The position numbers and the translations under genes are program-made. The notes under the pieces are model-generated. The model was not told the DNA's origin. It searched no databases and worked only from the letters and a program-made list of their open reading frames with translations. Positions 41,391-50,858 of a DNA stretch of 64,000 nucleotides are shown here, piece by piece. Every line of letters starts with the position of its first letter. Positions within the stretch are counted from its first letter, which is position 1. Location of the stretch: positions 62,001-126,000 of the forward strand of contig JAHDBD010000011.1 in the NCBI GenBank assembly GCA_020630575.1, given 5' to 3'. The DNA comes from Bernardetia sp. GTDB taxonomy: Bacteria; Bacteroidota; Bacteroidia; Cytophagales; Bernardetiaceae.

Positions 41391-43877
41391 TTATGTTTTT
41401 TTCAATTTTCTTTTAGCCTTACTCCACCAGTTTTTTAGTTTAGTAAAAGGAGTTGTTGTTTCATCATCATCGTAGTAGCCATATCCATAATCGTATCCGT
41501 ATCCATAACCATATCCGTACCCATATCCATATCCACCACCTGTACTTTTAGTTGCTGCATTGAGGATAATAGATAGTTTTTTGAAATTTTGTACTTGATG
41601 TAAACGGTTGATACCTCTTATATACCCACGTTGAGAATATTCGGCACGTACTACATAAATAGGCAAATCAGCCAATCGCATGGCTATAATTCCATCAGTT
41701 ACTAAACCTACAGGAGGCATATCAAATACAATTACATCATAACGTTGCTTTAATTGTTTTATTAATTTACCAAATTCATCACTCATGATGAGTTCTGAAG
41801 GGTTTGGAGGTTGTGCACCTGCAGTAATAAAGTCAAAGTTAGGAATTTCACTGTGATTTATAGCTTCATCAATAGATGTTTTGCCTATTAAAAGTGTACT
41901 TATTCCTCTTGTATTTTCTACTCCAAAAGCTAAATGTACTTTTGGCTTTCTGAGGTCTAAATCTAAGAGTACAACTTTTGTTTGAGATAAAGCAATAATT
42001 CCACCTAAATTAACAGCAATGAAAGTTTTTCCTTCTCCAGAAGTGGTTGAGGTAACAGAAATAATAGAATCATTGGAAATATTACCCATAAAATCTAAAT
42101 TAGTACGCAGCGAACGGAATGATTCACTAATGGAAGACTTAGGTCTTTTATGGATAACAAGTTGCGAATAATCCATTGTTTTATCATACTTTGGCACCAT
42201 ACCCAAAATAGGAACACTAGATAGTTTCTCAAGTTCGGGAAGAGAGTCTATTTTATTTTGTCTTATGTAAGTCAGTCCTAGCAATGCAAAAGATAAAAAT
42301 AGCCAAACTCCTACTCCATAAATATAAAAAAGTTGTGGTTCTGGATAAATAGGTTTAATACTAGGAACGGCTGTGGAAAGTCGTTGATAGTTAGTAACTG
42401 TTCCAGACATTGTAATATTTGTTTCTATAAGTTTGCCTAACAAAATATTATAATTTTTCTGATAAGAATCTTGATAGCGTAGCATTTTTTTGAGTGCTAA
42501 ATCTATTTCATTTGCAGAAGAGGGAATTGAGCTTTGTAATTTGTAAATATTTATATTCAGCTCGCTCAATTGTTCGTAAATAATACGTTGATTAAGTGTA
42601 ATGAGTTTTTCTATCTCGTCTTTAAGAAAGTTTATTCTTTTTTCCTTTTGTTGATAAGCTCCTGTTTCTTTGGTCACTCTATCAAGCATAAATTTTTTCT
42701 GTTTTTCTTCATCATATACTTTTCCTAGCTTAGTCTCCAAAGAAGGATTATTTAAAAGATTGGAGTAAGTAAGAGCAACTAAAAGAGTAGAGTCATTCTC
42801 CAAAAGAGTAGATATTTCCCTGTATATCTTCAACTCATTGTTCATATTTATTCTTTTCTCTTGCAAATCTCTAATACTATTAAAAATATTTTGTATTAGG
42901 TTTTGATATTCATCAGGGTTTTGATTTGTAATTCCGTTTTCTCTTCTATAATCATTAATACTTTTCTCTATAGTTTCTAAACTATCTTGAACTACTCTAA
43001 CTTGGTCTTCCAAGTAATTTATGGTTTGTTTGTAAACTTTATTTTTATTCTCTAATGTTTTTTCAAAATAAATATCTACTACTGTATTTGTAATAATAGA
43101 TGCTTTATAAGGATTGTTGTCTGTAAATACAACTTGTATAGTATATGCCTTAGGATTTAATATATTAGATCTAAGAGAAGATTTTATATAATTTATCTGA
43201 TATTCTTCACTATTGATAGTAAAAAAATAATTATCTGAAGGAGACCTTAATTTATTATAATTATTAGTTAAAGAAACAATAAGAGAAAAATATTGATTTT
43301 TTATGCGAGTATTAAACTTATATATTTTACTAAAACTATCTCCAGTAGGAGTTTGATAAGAAAGTACAAACTCTTCTTCATCAATAATTTGTATATCTAA
43401 AGGACGATTATAAAATTCATTATTATAAACCTCATATTCACTAACTTCAAAAGGATTATCTTGAAAACGTTCGAAATAATTGAACCACCATCTACCTTTT
43501 ACAAAATAACTTACACTTAAATCAAGTCTTTGTGCGACTTCCTGATATACAGAACGAGAAAGGATAAGTTCAATTTCTCCTACTAGAAAGTTGGTTACAC
43601 TTTCTTCACTTGAAAAAATACCTCTACCTAATACTTCAGAAGTTCCCTTTACTTCTAGTTTTAAAGTAGAAGAAGAACTATATACCCTTTTTGTATAGCG
43701 TAACAATATCCAAGAGCCTGTTATACAAATAATAAGTAAAAGTATAATATAAATAATTTTCTTTTTGAATACTCTAATCAGCTTAGAAACATCAAAATCA
43801 GCTAAAAAATTTTCTTCATTAGAAATTTCTGCTGCTTGAGAAGGATTTATAAATGGATTTTCTTCGAAGTCGCTCAT
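41391..43877 (-). CDS. Polysaccharide co-polymerase and tyrosine autokinase (Wzc-like)
   Basis: The 828-residue inner-membrane protein has a first membrane helix near 37-58, a long periplasmic coiled-coil region (to ~500), a second helix near 517-537, and a cytoplasmic BY-kinase domain. Kinase motifs are Walker A SGEGKTFIAVNL, A' VVLLDLDLRKPK and Walker B YDVIVFDMPPVG. The C-terminal tail contains an alternating Gly-Tyr run of about 20 residues, then YYDDDETTTP, the cluster that is autophosphorylated. It sits between the Wza-like and CpsB-type genes and regulates export of capsule or EPS. Confidence 0.94.
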   Translation of the reverse strand: MSDFEENPFINPSQAAEISNEENFLADFDVSKLIRVFKKKIIYIILLLIICITGSWILLRYTKRVYSSSSTLKLEVKGTSEVLGRGIFSSEESVTNFLVGEIELILSRSVYQEVAQRLDLSVSYFVKGRWWFNYFERFQDNPFEVSEYEVYNNEFYNRPLDIQIIDEEEFVLSYQTPTGDSFSKIYKFNTRIKNQYFSLIVSLTNNYNKLRSPSDNYFFTINSEEYQINYIKSSLRSNILNPKAYTIQVVFTDNNPYKASIITNTVVDIYFEKTLENKNKVYKQTINYLEDQVRVVQDSLETIEKSINDYRRENGITNQNPDEYQNLIQNIFNSIRDLQEKRINMNNELKIYREISTLLENDSTLLVALTYSNLLNNPSLETKLGKVYDEEKQKKFMLDRVTKETGAYQQKEKRINFLKDEIEKLITLNQRIIYEQLSELNINIYKLQSSIPSSANEIDLALKKMLRYQDSYQKNYNILLGKLIETNITMSGTVTNYQRLSTAVPSIKPIYPEPQLFYIYGVGVWLFLSFALLGLTYIRQNKIDSLPELEKLSSVPILGMVPKYDKTMDYSQLVIHKRPKSSISESFRSLRTNLDFMGNISNDSIISVTSTTSGEGKTFIAVNLGGIIALSQTKVVLLDLDLRKPKVHLAFGVENTRGISTLLIGKTSIDEAINHSEIPNFDFITAGAQPPNPSELIMSDEFGKLIKQLKQRYDVIVFDMPPVGLVTDGIIAMRLADLPIYVVRAEYSQRGYIRGINRLHQVQNFKKLSIILNAATKSTGGGYGYGYGYGYGYGYDYGYGYYDDDETTTPFTKLKNWWSKAKRKLKKT

Positions 43878-43929
43878 TTAGTATTTATATATAACTTTTT
43901 CTATGAAATTTTTATTCGAAAGTGTCTTT

Positions 43930-44835
43930 TTAATTGCCACTAAATCTATCTTGTAATAAAAGGACGGTAAGGATAAGTGTTACTGAGCTACCAATAGCAG
44001 ATGCTACTTGTGCAAAATCTGCCAAAAACTCTGAACCTGCACGACGACGAGGTTCTACATACACAACATCATTAGGTTGAATAATAAGCTCAGCATTTTT
44101 CAATCCTTCCCATGTACTCAAATCAATATTTTTCATAACAGGATTTCCTGTATTGGCATTACGAATTAAACGAATTTTGTTTGCTCTAGTGTTATTGTCA
44201 AAATTTCCAGCCAAAGTTAGCACTTCTAACAAAGTCATATTTTCATTAGTCAGTGTAAGAACTTTATTACCCATTGCACCCATAATCATAACTCGCTTAT
44301 TGATATAACGAGTAATAATATAAGGCTCTTCATAAAACTTACTGAATTTTTTTGTTAGTAAACTATCAGCTTGATATAATGTAAGTCCTGCCAGCGTAGT
44401 TTGTCCAATCATTGGTAAAACTATTGACCCTGTTTCTTGTATTAAATATCTACGTAAAAAACCACCTCTTCCTCCACCACCTCCTGTATTTACTGTACCA
44501 GAGTTGCCAGTAGGAATGCCAGATATATCTGTTTCAAACTGATTTGGATTGGCAACTACAACACCTCCTCCATCTTTTACTTCTTCACTAAAATCTCCAG
44601 AAGGATCAATCATAATTTCTCCATCATTGGTAAAAACTTGAATAGTAATATAATCAAAAGGAGCAAGTCTATAATTTTGTTCTGCTTCTGCTTTTACTTT
44701 ATCGAAAGCACTATTATCAAAATCTTCTCCTGTACGAAAAAGAATATTGTTTTGATAGCCTGCACAAGAAAACAAAGAAGACAATAAGAGCAAAGAAAAA
44801 AAGATTTTTGCTGAAAAAACAATAGTATTTCTCAT
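43930..44835 (-). CDS. Polysaccharide export lipoprotein (Wza-like)
   Basis: From Met at 44835 the protein has 301 residues and a lipoprotein signal with Cys at FSCAGYQNN. It has a polysaccharide export domain (YRLAPFDYITIQVF), a glycine-rich insertion (GGGGGRGGF), SLBB-type sequence (MIMGAMGNKVLTLTNENMTL) and a C-terminal membrane helix. It forms the outer-membrane channel for capsule or EPS. The longer frame to 44865 begins before the signal. It is first in the operon with the Wzc-like and CpsB-like genes, 52 bases upstream. No glycosyltransferase genes follow in this window. Confidence 0.93.
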   Translation of the reverse strand: MRNTIVFSAKIFFSLLLLSSLFSCAGYQNNILFRTGEDFDNSAFDKVKAEAEQNYRLAPFDYITIQVFTNDGEIMIDPSGDFSEEVKDGGGVVVANPNQFETDISGIPTGNSGTVNTGGGGGRGGFLRRYLIQETGSIVLPMIGQTTLAGLTLYQADSLLTKKFSKFYEEPYIITRYINKRVMIMGAMGNKVLTLTNENMTLLEVLTLAGNFDNNTRANKIRLIRNANTGNPVMKNIDLSTWEGLKNAELIIQPNDVVYVEPRRRAGSEFLADFAQVASAIGSSVTLILTVLLLQDRFSGN

Positions 44836-44939
44836 TAAATAACAGTAATAACTATCAATAATCAAATTGATAGAATAAATAAATTTTCAGTTTTTTTTAT
44901 GGTCAAATTAATACAACTGAATAATAAGCCATAGAAAAA

Positions 44940-44977
44940 AGACCAATTTTAAAGAAGCAAAATTAGACCAATTTTAA
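44940..44977 (-). promoter_or_regulatory. Two direct repeats in the EPS operon leader
   Basis: AGACCAATTTTAA occurs identically at 44940-44952 and 44965-44977, 25 bases apart start to start. They lie just downstream of the likely transcription start (-7 box at 44986). Two full helical turns apart, they could be an operator or an RNA-binding site. Confidence 0.45.
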
Positions 44978-44985
44978 TTAAGACA

Positions 44986-44993
44986 CAAAAATA
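44986..44993 (-). promoter_or_regulatory. -7 box of the EPS operon
   Basis: On the minus strand, TATTTTTG matches TANNTTTG, about 150 bases before the Wza-like start. Confidence 0.45.
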
Positions 44994-45460
44994 CATTCTT
45001 TTTATGAACTTTTGAGAGTTAGATAGTAATAAATACAGATATTTATAATTTCTTGATGCAGTCAATAAATTAATACCATATAAATTTGGTGTAATTCTCC
45101 TCTGAGAACTGTAAAATAAGACTTTTTAGAAGATACTATTTTTACTAAACGAGTTAATAATCAAGTCTTAGAGAAATAATTACTATTAATCCTAACCTAA
45201 TCATATCAAAACTTATATCTTGTCTACAACTAATTTCTAAATCTAAATATTCTACTTTGATTTTTCTTTTATTAGGACAACTTACAAAAAGAGAGTATAT
45301 TTGAAGCAACTAAATTCAGAATGCCCTGTCTCAAAATTGATAAAATTATTTTATTATTTTATAGAAGAAGTATAAATTTATTCTGAATAAATATAAAAAT
45401 ATAAATCTACTTCTTAATATTACCTATCCTTTAGAATTAATAACATAACAATAGTATTAC
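44994..45460. other. Divergent AT-rich spacer
   Basis: No gene recognised. TTCAGAAT near 45314 and ATTCTGAA near 45380 form a spaced 8-bp inverted repeat, of doubtful meaning. Confidence 0.35.
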
Positions 45461-46147
45461 GTGGAAAATCCGTTTTCATCAACTCCAGACCAAATACCGT
45501 CTTCCTATTATCTTCAACTGACAGCTGCTTTTGTTCGTGGAAAACTTAGCACTCCTTCAGCTACTCAAACTTATTTCAAAAAGCCGTTAGAAGATTTGAT
45601 TCATGAAGAAAACCATGAATTAGTGAAATTAGGAGAAGAAAAAAAACTAGAATTAGATTTCTTAAAAAAAGAAGCTCCTGCACCTTATTTAGACAAACTT
45701 TTTGGAGTATTACGTGGTATTCAGCCTGACCAAGTGCTTAATTTAGAAAAAAAACAAACCGATTTTGTTTGGCAATTAGTTGACGAGTTTCATTATTTGC
45801 CCACTATTGCACTGTCTATGGACAAAAATCAAGTTGATAGAATCAAAAATTTACACAAAGGGGGCTTTACTACACTTTCTACAAAAGAAAATCTACCTTT
45901 TCCAAAACTTCAAGGCTATCCTAGTAATCAGTTTGATGTGGTTACAAGTACAGATGGTTTTGAAACTGAAAAAGAATTAATGGAAGCCTTACCCGAACTA
46001 ACTCGTGTTACTAAACGCTTTATTATTCTTACTTTTCCAGAAAAATTTGATCAAAAGCTCATTCGTGATTATTTAGAGTCACAAAATATATTGCAATTTC
46101 GTGTCGAAAAACCCGAAGAGTATTGTATTCTTATTGGAAGAAAATAA
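45461..46147 (+). CDS. Degenerate class I methyltransferase-like protein
   Basis: A 228-residue cytoplasmic protein starting at GTG. Residues ~85-225 have the order of a Rossmann methyltransferase: QPDQVLNLEKKQTDFVWQLV in place of motif I, IALSMDKNQVDRIKNL as the second strand and helix, then QFDVVTSTDGFETEKELME and the strand RFIILTFPEKF. The glycine-rich GxGxG loop is missing, so SAM binding is doubtful. It may be a divergent or inactive member. It is 21 bases upstream of nosL and probably co-transcribed with it. Confidence 0.55.
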   Translation: MENPFSSTPDQIPSSYYLQLTAAFVRGKLSTPSATQTYFKKPLEDLIHEENHELVKLGEEKKLELDFLKKEAPAPYLDKLFGVLRGIQPDQVLNLEKKQTDFVWQLVDEFHYLPTIALSMDKNQVDRIKNLHKGGFTTLSTKENLPFPKLQGYPSNQFDVVTSTDGFETEKELMEALPELTRVTKRFIILTFPEKFDQKLIRDYLESQNILQFRVEKPEEYCILIGRK

Positions 46148-46168
46148 CCTAAGTAAATCTAAAAAAAA

Positions 46169-46663
46169 ATGTTTAAATCTTTGAAACTAACTTTTTTTGT
46201 TTTTATTAGTGTAAGTATATTCTTTTACTCTTGCACCACTACTACAAATAAAGAAGAAAAAAATACAGAATCAACAGATCAAAAATATGAGTGGACAGAC
46301 TGCCAAAATTGTGGGATGCCTACTAATGACTTTCCAAATTGGCAGGTAATGTTAAAAGCAGATTCTAAAAAAATAGCCTTTTGCGCACCTCGTTGTATGT
46401 TTATTCATTTAGCTGATTCTTCAAATAATGTGGCTACTTCTATTGAAAAAATGGAAGTTACAGACTATTATACGACTCAAAAGATAAATGGAACAACTGC
46501 TTTTTATGTAACAGGAAGCGATAAAACAAGTCCAATGGGGAAGGATTTTGTTCCTTTTTCTAAAAAAGAAGATGCCCAAAGTTTTATGCAAGAACATAAC
46601 GGAAAAAAAATCTATTCTTTTGAAGAGATTAACAAAGATGTGGTTGTTTTAGAATTAAAGTAA
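46169..46663 (+). CDS. nosL: NosL-family copper-binding lipoprotein
   Basis: The 164-residue lipoprotein has a signal with Cys22 in the lipobox (FFYSCTTT). The NosL hallmark is CQNCGMPTNDFPNWQVML, with the Cys and Met ligands, followed by KIAFCAPRCMFIHLAD. NosL is a copper chaperone for nitrous oxide reductase assembly, but the family also occurs without nosZ, and no nos genes are present here. The role is therefore copper handling in the periplasm, with the target unknown. Confidence 0.85.
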   Translation: MFKSLKLTFFVFISVSIFFYSCTTTTNKEEKNTESTDQKYEWTDCQNCGMPTNDFPNWQVMLKADSKKIAFCAPRCMFIHLADSSNNVATSIEKMEVTDYYTTQKINGTTAFYVTGSDKTSPMGKDFVPFSKKEDAQSFMQEHNGKKIYSFEEINKDVVVLELK

Positions 46664-46717
46664 ATTTAAAATTTGAGTATTGATTAATGCACATCAATTC
46701 CGTCAAAATAAATTTAG

Positions 46718-46812
46718 TACACTGTTTCAAAAGTTTCACAATGTTTTTTATGCGTTTAACTCTGAGCAACTAAATGCACAGTAAAATATAAATAAATTTT
46801 TGAAACAGTGTA
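46718..46812. mobile_element. 95-bp MITE-like element
   Basis: Perfect 15-bp terminal inverted repeats, TACACTGTTTCAAAA (46718-46732) and TTTTGAAACAGTGTA (46798-46812), extend a few bases with one mismatch. The element is flanked on both sides by TTTAG (46713-46717 and 46813-46817), a probable 5-bp target duplication. If the outer TA is the target instead, a TA duplication would fit. An inner 8-bp stem (TGCGTTTA with TAAATGCA) is present. There is no coding capacity. Confidence 0.8.
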
Positions 46813-46817
46813 TTTAG

Positions 46818-47420
46818 TTTCATAGTAGTATTAATTCGATGTAAGTAATAGGGTAAATTACATATAACAAAACTCACGATTTTAATTGTAGGAAAAGAGG
46901 AGCAGAAAGGTGGAAAATACCTTCCAACTATTCATTCTAAAAAAGATGCTTAATAAATAAGCTGTAAATAATTTAGCTCAGTTACTTGATAAAAATTAAT
47001 ATGAAATTACTTTTTGCACTAGACAGGTTGGGTTTAAAAATACAAAAGATATGACACAACAAGAAAGTATATACAAAAATACTTAAACTTATAAATCTAA
47101 GATTTGCCAATAATCTAAGTTATGTAGGTAATGAAGTTTTATTAGAATTTTTATGATTGAATTATAGAATGGATTTTTTGTATTTAAAAAAGTAAAATTA
47201 CGAATAAAAAATCACTCATTCTATGTGTACCCACCGACGACCATCAGGTGCAAAAACTATCAAGCAACCAACTTTATACTACAATCAAAAAATACATATG
47301 CAAAAAGTAATATTAACATTTTCTAATGATATTTTTATAGATTTGTGAACAGACAAAATAAACTAATAAAAACACACACAAAGAATTATTTATATTATTT
47401 ACTTATGATTTTACTTTTTG
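46818..47420. other. Gene-free region after the MITE-like element
   Basis: AT-rich. It holds CACGATTTTAATTGTAG near 46875, related to the hairpin at 32598, a degenerate ATTACGAAT word near 47198, and CACCGACGACCATCAGGTG near 47230, which looks like half of the GTCGGTG hairpin repeat. A -7 box, TAGATTTG, is at 47338-47345, about 75 bases before the next gene. Confidence 0.45.
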
Positions 47421-48812
47421 ATGAATCAAAATACAGTACAAGTTGGCATTGATGCCATGTCTTTTTATGTTCCTTCTATTTATTTAGATTTAAAAATGTT
47501 AGCGCCTTCAAGAAATCTTGATTATGATAAATTGAGTAAAGGGCTAGGCGTTTTGAAAATGGCTCTTCCAGATGTCAATGAAGATGCAGCAAGTATGGCA
47601 GCCAATGCCGTTTTGAAATTGATAACAGATTATAATCTGAATCCCAAAGATATTGGAAGACTTTATGTAGGTACAGAATCAGGACTTGATGGCGCAAAAC
47701 CTATTGCTACTTATGTTTTGGGAATGCTTACTCAAAAGTTACAAGAAGAAAATGATGTAGAAGAAGAGTTCTTTGAAAATTGTGATGCCATAGATATGAC
47801 TTTTGCTTGTATTGGTGGTGTTGATGCGCTTCAAAATACATTAGATTGGACTAGAAATAATAAAAACCGTATTGGTATTGTTGTCTGTACAGATTATGCT
47901 AAGTATGAAAAACATTCAGGTGGAGAGTATACACAAGGGGCTGGTGCAGTTGCTATGTTGATTAAACAATCTCCTAGATTACTTGCTATTGGTGATATTT
48001 GGGGAGTTTCTACAAAAAGTGAACACGATTTTTTTAAGCCTGATTTTAGCGAAACTCCTGTTTTTGATGGACAATTTTCGAATTCTTGTTATCAAAACCG
48101 TCTTCGTGATGCTTATTTTTCATTCAAAAAACAGGCTGTTAAAGAAAATTTATACACTCAAAACGATATTCTTTCCGAACAATGGAATAGCTTGATTTTT
48201 CATTTGCCGTATGCGTTTCATGGAAAGCGAATGTTTAGTCAGCTTTTTACTGAAGAAAGAATTTTGACAGATAGTTTAGCAGCCAACGAGGAAACAAGAA
48301 AAGAGTTTTTAGAAAAATTGAATCTGAGTCAAGAAGATATAAATATAGATTTAAGTCAATTGGTCAAACTTGTTTCCAAAACAGATTTATATAGAGATTT
48401 TGTAAATCAAAAAATTGCTGATAGTCAATTAGCTTCTTCCGAAATTGGAAATATGTATACAGCTTCTATTTTTATGGCTTTGATGAGCTGTTTGGAAATG
48501 AAATTATCCAAAGGGAATGAAAAAGATAATTTAGAAAAACAAAAAATAGGTTTTTGTGCCTATGGAAGTGGTTCAAAGTCAAAGGTTTTTGAGGGTGTCT
48601 TACAATCAGGTGCAAAAGAAATTATAGAAAAATTCAATCTTTTTTCTACTCTAAAATTGCGTCAAGACATTGATATAGAGATTTACGAAAAACTTCATGA
48701 CAAAACCCAAACTTTTCCATTGACTTTACAGCAAAATAATTTTGTATTGTCTGAAATCAAAAAAGAACCTGTGACACTAACCAAAGCACGATTTTATTCG
48801 TATTTGAAATAA
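47421..48812 (+). CDS. Hydroxymethylglutaryl-CoA synthase family protein
   Basis: The 463-residue protein of the thiolase fold condenses acetyl-CoA with acetoacetyl-CoA or a related substrate. The catalytic triad is visible: Glu86 in VGTESGLDGAK, the nucleophile Cys130 in MTFACIGGVDALQ, and a His in FHLPYAFHGKRMFSQ. It is longer than bacterial mevalonate-pathway enzymes in the middle, with a charged insertion. It could feed the mevalonate pathway or beta-branching in secondary metabolism; no partner genes are in the window. The ATG at 47421 is preferred over the adjacent TTG. Confidence 0.85.
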   Translation: MNQNTVQVGIDAMSFYVPSIYLDLKMLAPSRNLDYDKLSKGLGVLKMALPDVNEDAASMAANAVLKLITDYNLNPKDIGRLYVGTESGLDGAKPIATYVLGMLTQKLQEENDVEEEFFENCDAIDMTFACIGGVDALQNTLDWTRNNKNRIGIVVCTDYAKYEKHSGGEYTQGAGAVAMLIKQSPRLLAIGDIWGVSTKSEHDFFKPDFSETPVFDGQFSNSCYQNRLRDAYFSFKKQAVKENLYTQNDILSEQWNSLIFHLPYAFHGKRMFSQLFTEERILTDSLAANEETRKEFLEKLNLSQEDINIDLSQLVKLVSKTDLYRDFVNQKIADSQLASSEIGNMYTASIFMALMSCLEMKLSKGNEKDNLEKQKIGFCAYGSGSKSKVFEGVLQSGAKEIIEKFNLFSTLKLRQDIDIEIYEKLHDKTQTFPLTLQQNNFVLSEIKKEPVTLTKARFYSYLK

Positions 48813-48838
48813 AACATCAATCTAACATCAATTTACTA

Positions 48839-49336
48839 GTGGAACTATTTTTAATTGGCTTTCTATTTTTTATCGCAATGATTACACTTACTATAGAAAT
48901 TCTGTCGGGAACTATAAAATTTGGAGTAATCAGTCTTTTTATGACTCTTTTAGGAACTGCACTGACCTATTTCTTTTTTGGAATAGATGCTTCTGTTTGG
49001 ACACTTTTTGTTGCTTCTATCTTTAATATTGGTGCAATTGCCTATAGTGTTCGTTCCAAATCTTGGGAAAAGTTTAGTCAAAAACAAGCAATAGAAGGCA
49101 AACATGATGATAAAGATACAGAAAGAAAACTATTACTTTACCCTGAACAAAGAGGAAAGACAATTTCTAGTTTGCGTCCAAATGGAAGAGTAAATATTGA
49201 TGGAGAAATATTTGAAGTGCGTTCGCTCAATGGTGGTTTTATTGAATCTGGAAAAGAAATAATGATTGCAAAAATAGAAAATTCGAAAATATATGTAGTT
49301 TCTGCAAAAGGAAATAATTTACCTTTGATAGATTAA
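48839..49336 (+). CDS. NfeD-like membrane protein
   Basis: The 165-residue protein starts at GTG, 26 bases after the previous gene, so it is likely co-transcribed. Two or three membrane segments fill residues 1-75. The C-terminal ~60 residues form an OB-fold (GKTISSLRPNGRVNIDGEIF, then SGKEIMIAKIENSKIYVV), as in NfeD. NfeD proteins partner with SPFH/stomatin or ClpP-like serine proteases in membrane quality control. No such partner is adjacent. Confidence 0.8.
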   Translation: MELFLIGFLFFIAMITLTIEILSGTIKFGVISLFMTLLGTALTYFFFGIDASVWTLFVASIFNIGAIAYSVRSKSWEKFSQKQAIEGKHDDKDTERKLLLYPEQRGKTISSLRPNGRVNIDGEIFEVRSLNGGFIESGKEIMIAKIENSKIYVVSAKGNNLPLID

Positions 49337-49367
49337 TTTGAATTTGGTAGTAGCAATGCTCATACAT

Positions 49368-49439
49368 CGTCAGTGAAACACCCACAACAGTAAAATATAT
49401 GGTCTTTTGTTGGTGTTTTATCATACGACACCAACAAAA
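49368..49439. repeat. Two hairpin repeats downstream of the NfeD-like gene
   Basis: Bases 49368-49390 (CGTCAGTGAAACACCCACAA) are a degenerate copy of the GTCGGTG/CACCAAC element. TTTTGTTGGTGT (49405-49416) and ACACCAACAAAA (49428-49439) form a perfect 12-bp stem with an 11-base loop. The arms contain the same core word, TTGGTGT. The rest of 49337-49695 holds no gene. Confidence 0.6.
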
Positions 49440-49571
49440 AAATGTGTAAAAAGCCTATTCTTATACAACTTCAAAAACAACTTCAACGACAAAATTATTT
49501 ATAGAAATTATCTTTTTGATTTTTTTTAAACAGCAACTTAGAAAAAGAGGGATTATTTGCTTTCAAAAAAT

Positions 49572-49579
49572 TATCTTTG
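49572..49579 (+). promoter_or_regulatory. -7 box of ald
   Basis: TATCTTTG matches TANNTTTG, 117 bases before the ald start. A TTTG at 49556-49559 is closer than the usual -33 spacing. Confidence 0.4.
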
Positions 49580-49695
49580 TGATAAGTTAGCAAAAAATAG
49601 AAATTTATTTTAGTAATTCGAATTTTTAATCCTTTGTTTATTCAAACTCTGATTCAAAGACTAATTACAACACATTTATAAAAACACACAAAATT

Positions 49696-50826
49696 ATGAT
49701 TATTGGTGTTCCAATGGAAATCAAGACCGACGAGAGTCGTGTAGCTCTTACTGTCGGTGGAGTAGCCGAACTTATTCATCACGGACATACTGTTTATATC
49801 CAAAAAGGTGCAGGTATTGGAAGTGGTTTTCCTGATGCTTTGTATGAGAGTGTAGGTGGAAAAATATTGCCTACTATCGAAGAAGTATATGCAATTGCAG
49901 ATATGATAATGAAGGTAAAAGAGCCAATTGAGCCTGAATATAAACTGATTAAAGAGAATCAAGTTGTATTTACTTATTTTCATTTTGCTTCTTCTGAACC
50001 TCTTACAAAAGCAATGATAGAAGCAAAGGCTGTTTGTATTGCTTACGAAACAGTAGAACAAGCTGACCGTTCTTTACCTCTTCTTATTCCAATGTCTGAA
50101 GTAGCTGGTCGTATGTCTGTTCAACAAGGTGCAAAATATTTAGAGAAACCAATTAAAGGTCGTGGAATTCTTTTGGGTGGAATACCTGGTGTTCAGCCTG
50201 CAAAAGTGCTCGTTTTGGGTGGTGGAATTGTAGGAACACAGGCTGCAAAAATGGCTGCTGGTTTGGGTGCAAGTGTTACTATTATGGATATTAGTTTGCC
50301 TCGTATGCGTCATCTTGATGATATTATGGCTGAGAATGTAACAACTATCATGTCAAATCAATATAATATCGAACAAGCAGTTCAAGAATCTGATTTGATT
50401 ATTGGTGCTGTTTTGATTCCTGGTAGAAAAGCTCCTCGCTTAGTTACTCGTGAAATGCTTAAATTAATGCGTCCAGGAACTGTGCTTGTAGATGTAGCTG
50501 TTGATCAAGGTGGTTGTTTCGAAACTACTAAAGCAACTACACACCGTGACCCTACTTATATCATTGATGATGTAGTTCATTATTGTGTAGCTAATATGCC
50601 AGGTGCTGTTCCTTATACTTCTACTGTTGGTCTTACAAATGCGACTTTCCCTTACGCTATCCAATTGGCAAATAAAGGCTGGGTAAAAGCATGTCAAGAA
50701 AATAAAGAATTATTATTAGGACTTAATATCGTTAAAGGCGATGTAGTATATGAAGGTGTAGCAGAAGCATTTGAGCTACCTTATGTAGATGTAAATACTG
50801 TATTTGAGAAAGAAATGGCTCACTAA
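49696..50826 (+). CDS. ald: Alanine dehydrogenase
   Basis: It interconverts L-alanine and pyruvate with NAD, releasing or fixing ammonia. The 376-residue protein is full length. The N-terminal IGVPMEIKTDESRVALTVGG contains the substrate Arg, and Lys is in MIMKVKEP. The dehydrogenase His is in FTYFHFASSEPLT. The NAD-binding site is VLVLGGGIVGTQAAKMAAGL, and the end has TVGLTNATFPYAIQLANKGW. A terminator follows. Confidence 0.97.
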   Translation: MIIGVPMEIKTDESRVALTVGGVAELIHHGHTVYIQKGAGIGSGFPDALYESVGGKILPTIEEVYAIADMIMKVKEPIEPEYKLIKENQVVFTYFHFASSEPLTKAMIEAKAVCIAYETVEQADRSLPLLIPMSEVAGRMSVQQGAKYLEKPIKGRGILLGGIPGVQPAKVLVLGGGIVGTQAAKMAAGLGASVTIMDISLPRMRHLDDIMAENVTTIMSNQYNIEQAVQESDLIIGAVLIPGRKAPRLVTREMLKLMRPGTVLVDVAVDQGGCFETTKATTHRDPTYIIDDVVHYCVANMPGAVPYTSTVGLTNATFPYAIQLANKGWVKACQENKELLLGLNIVKGDVVYEGVAEAFELPYVDVNTVFEKEMAH

Positions 50827-50858
50827 TCTTGTCATTTTAGATTCTGAAAAATTATAAT

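Noticed and set aside
46864..46950. Short open frame reading GKEEQKGGKYLPTIHSKKDA after the MITE-like element
   Set aside because: About 30 codons with no start codon; no match to a known gene fragment could be recognised.
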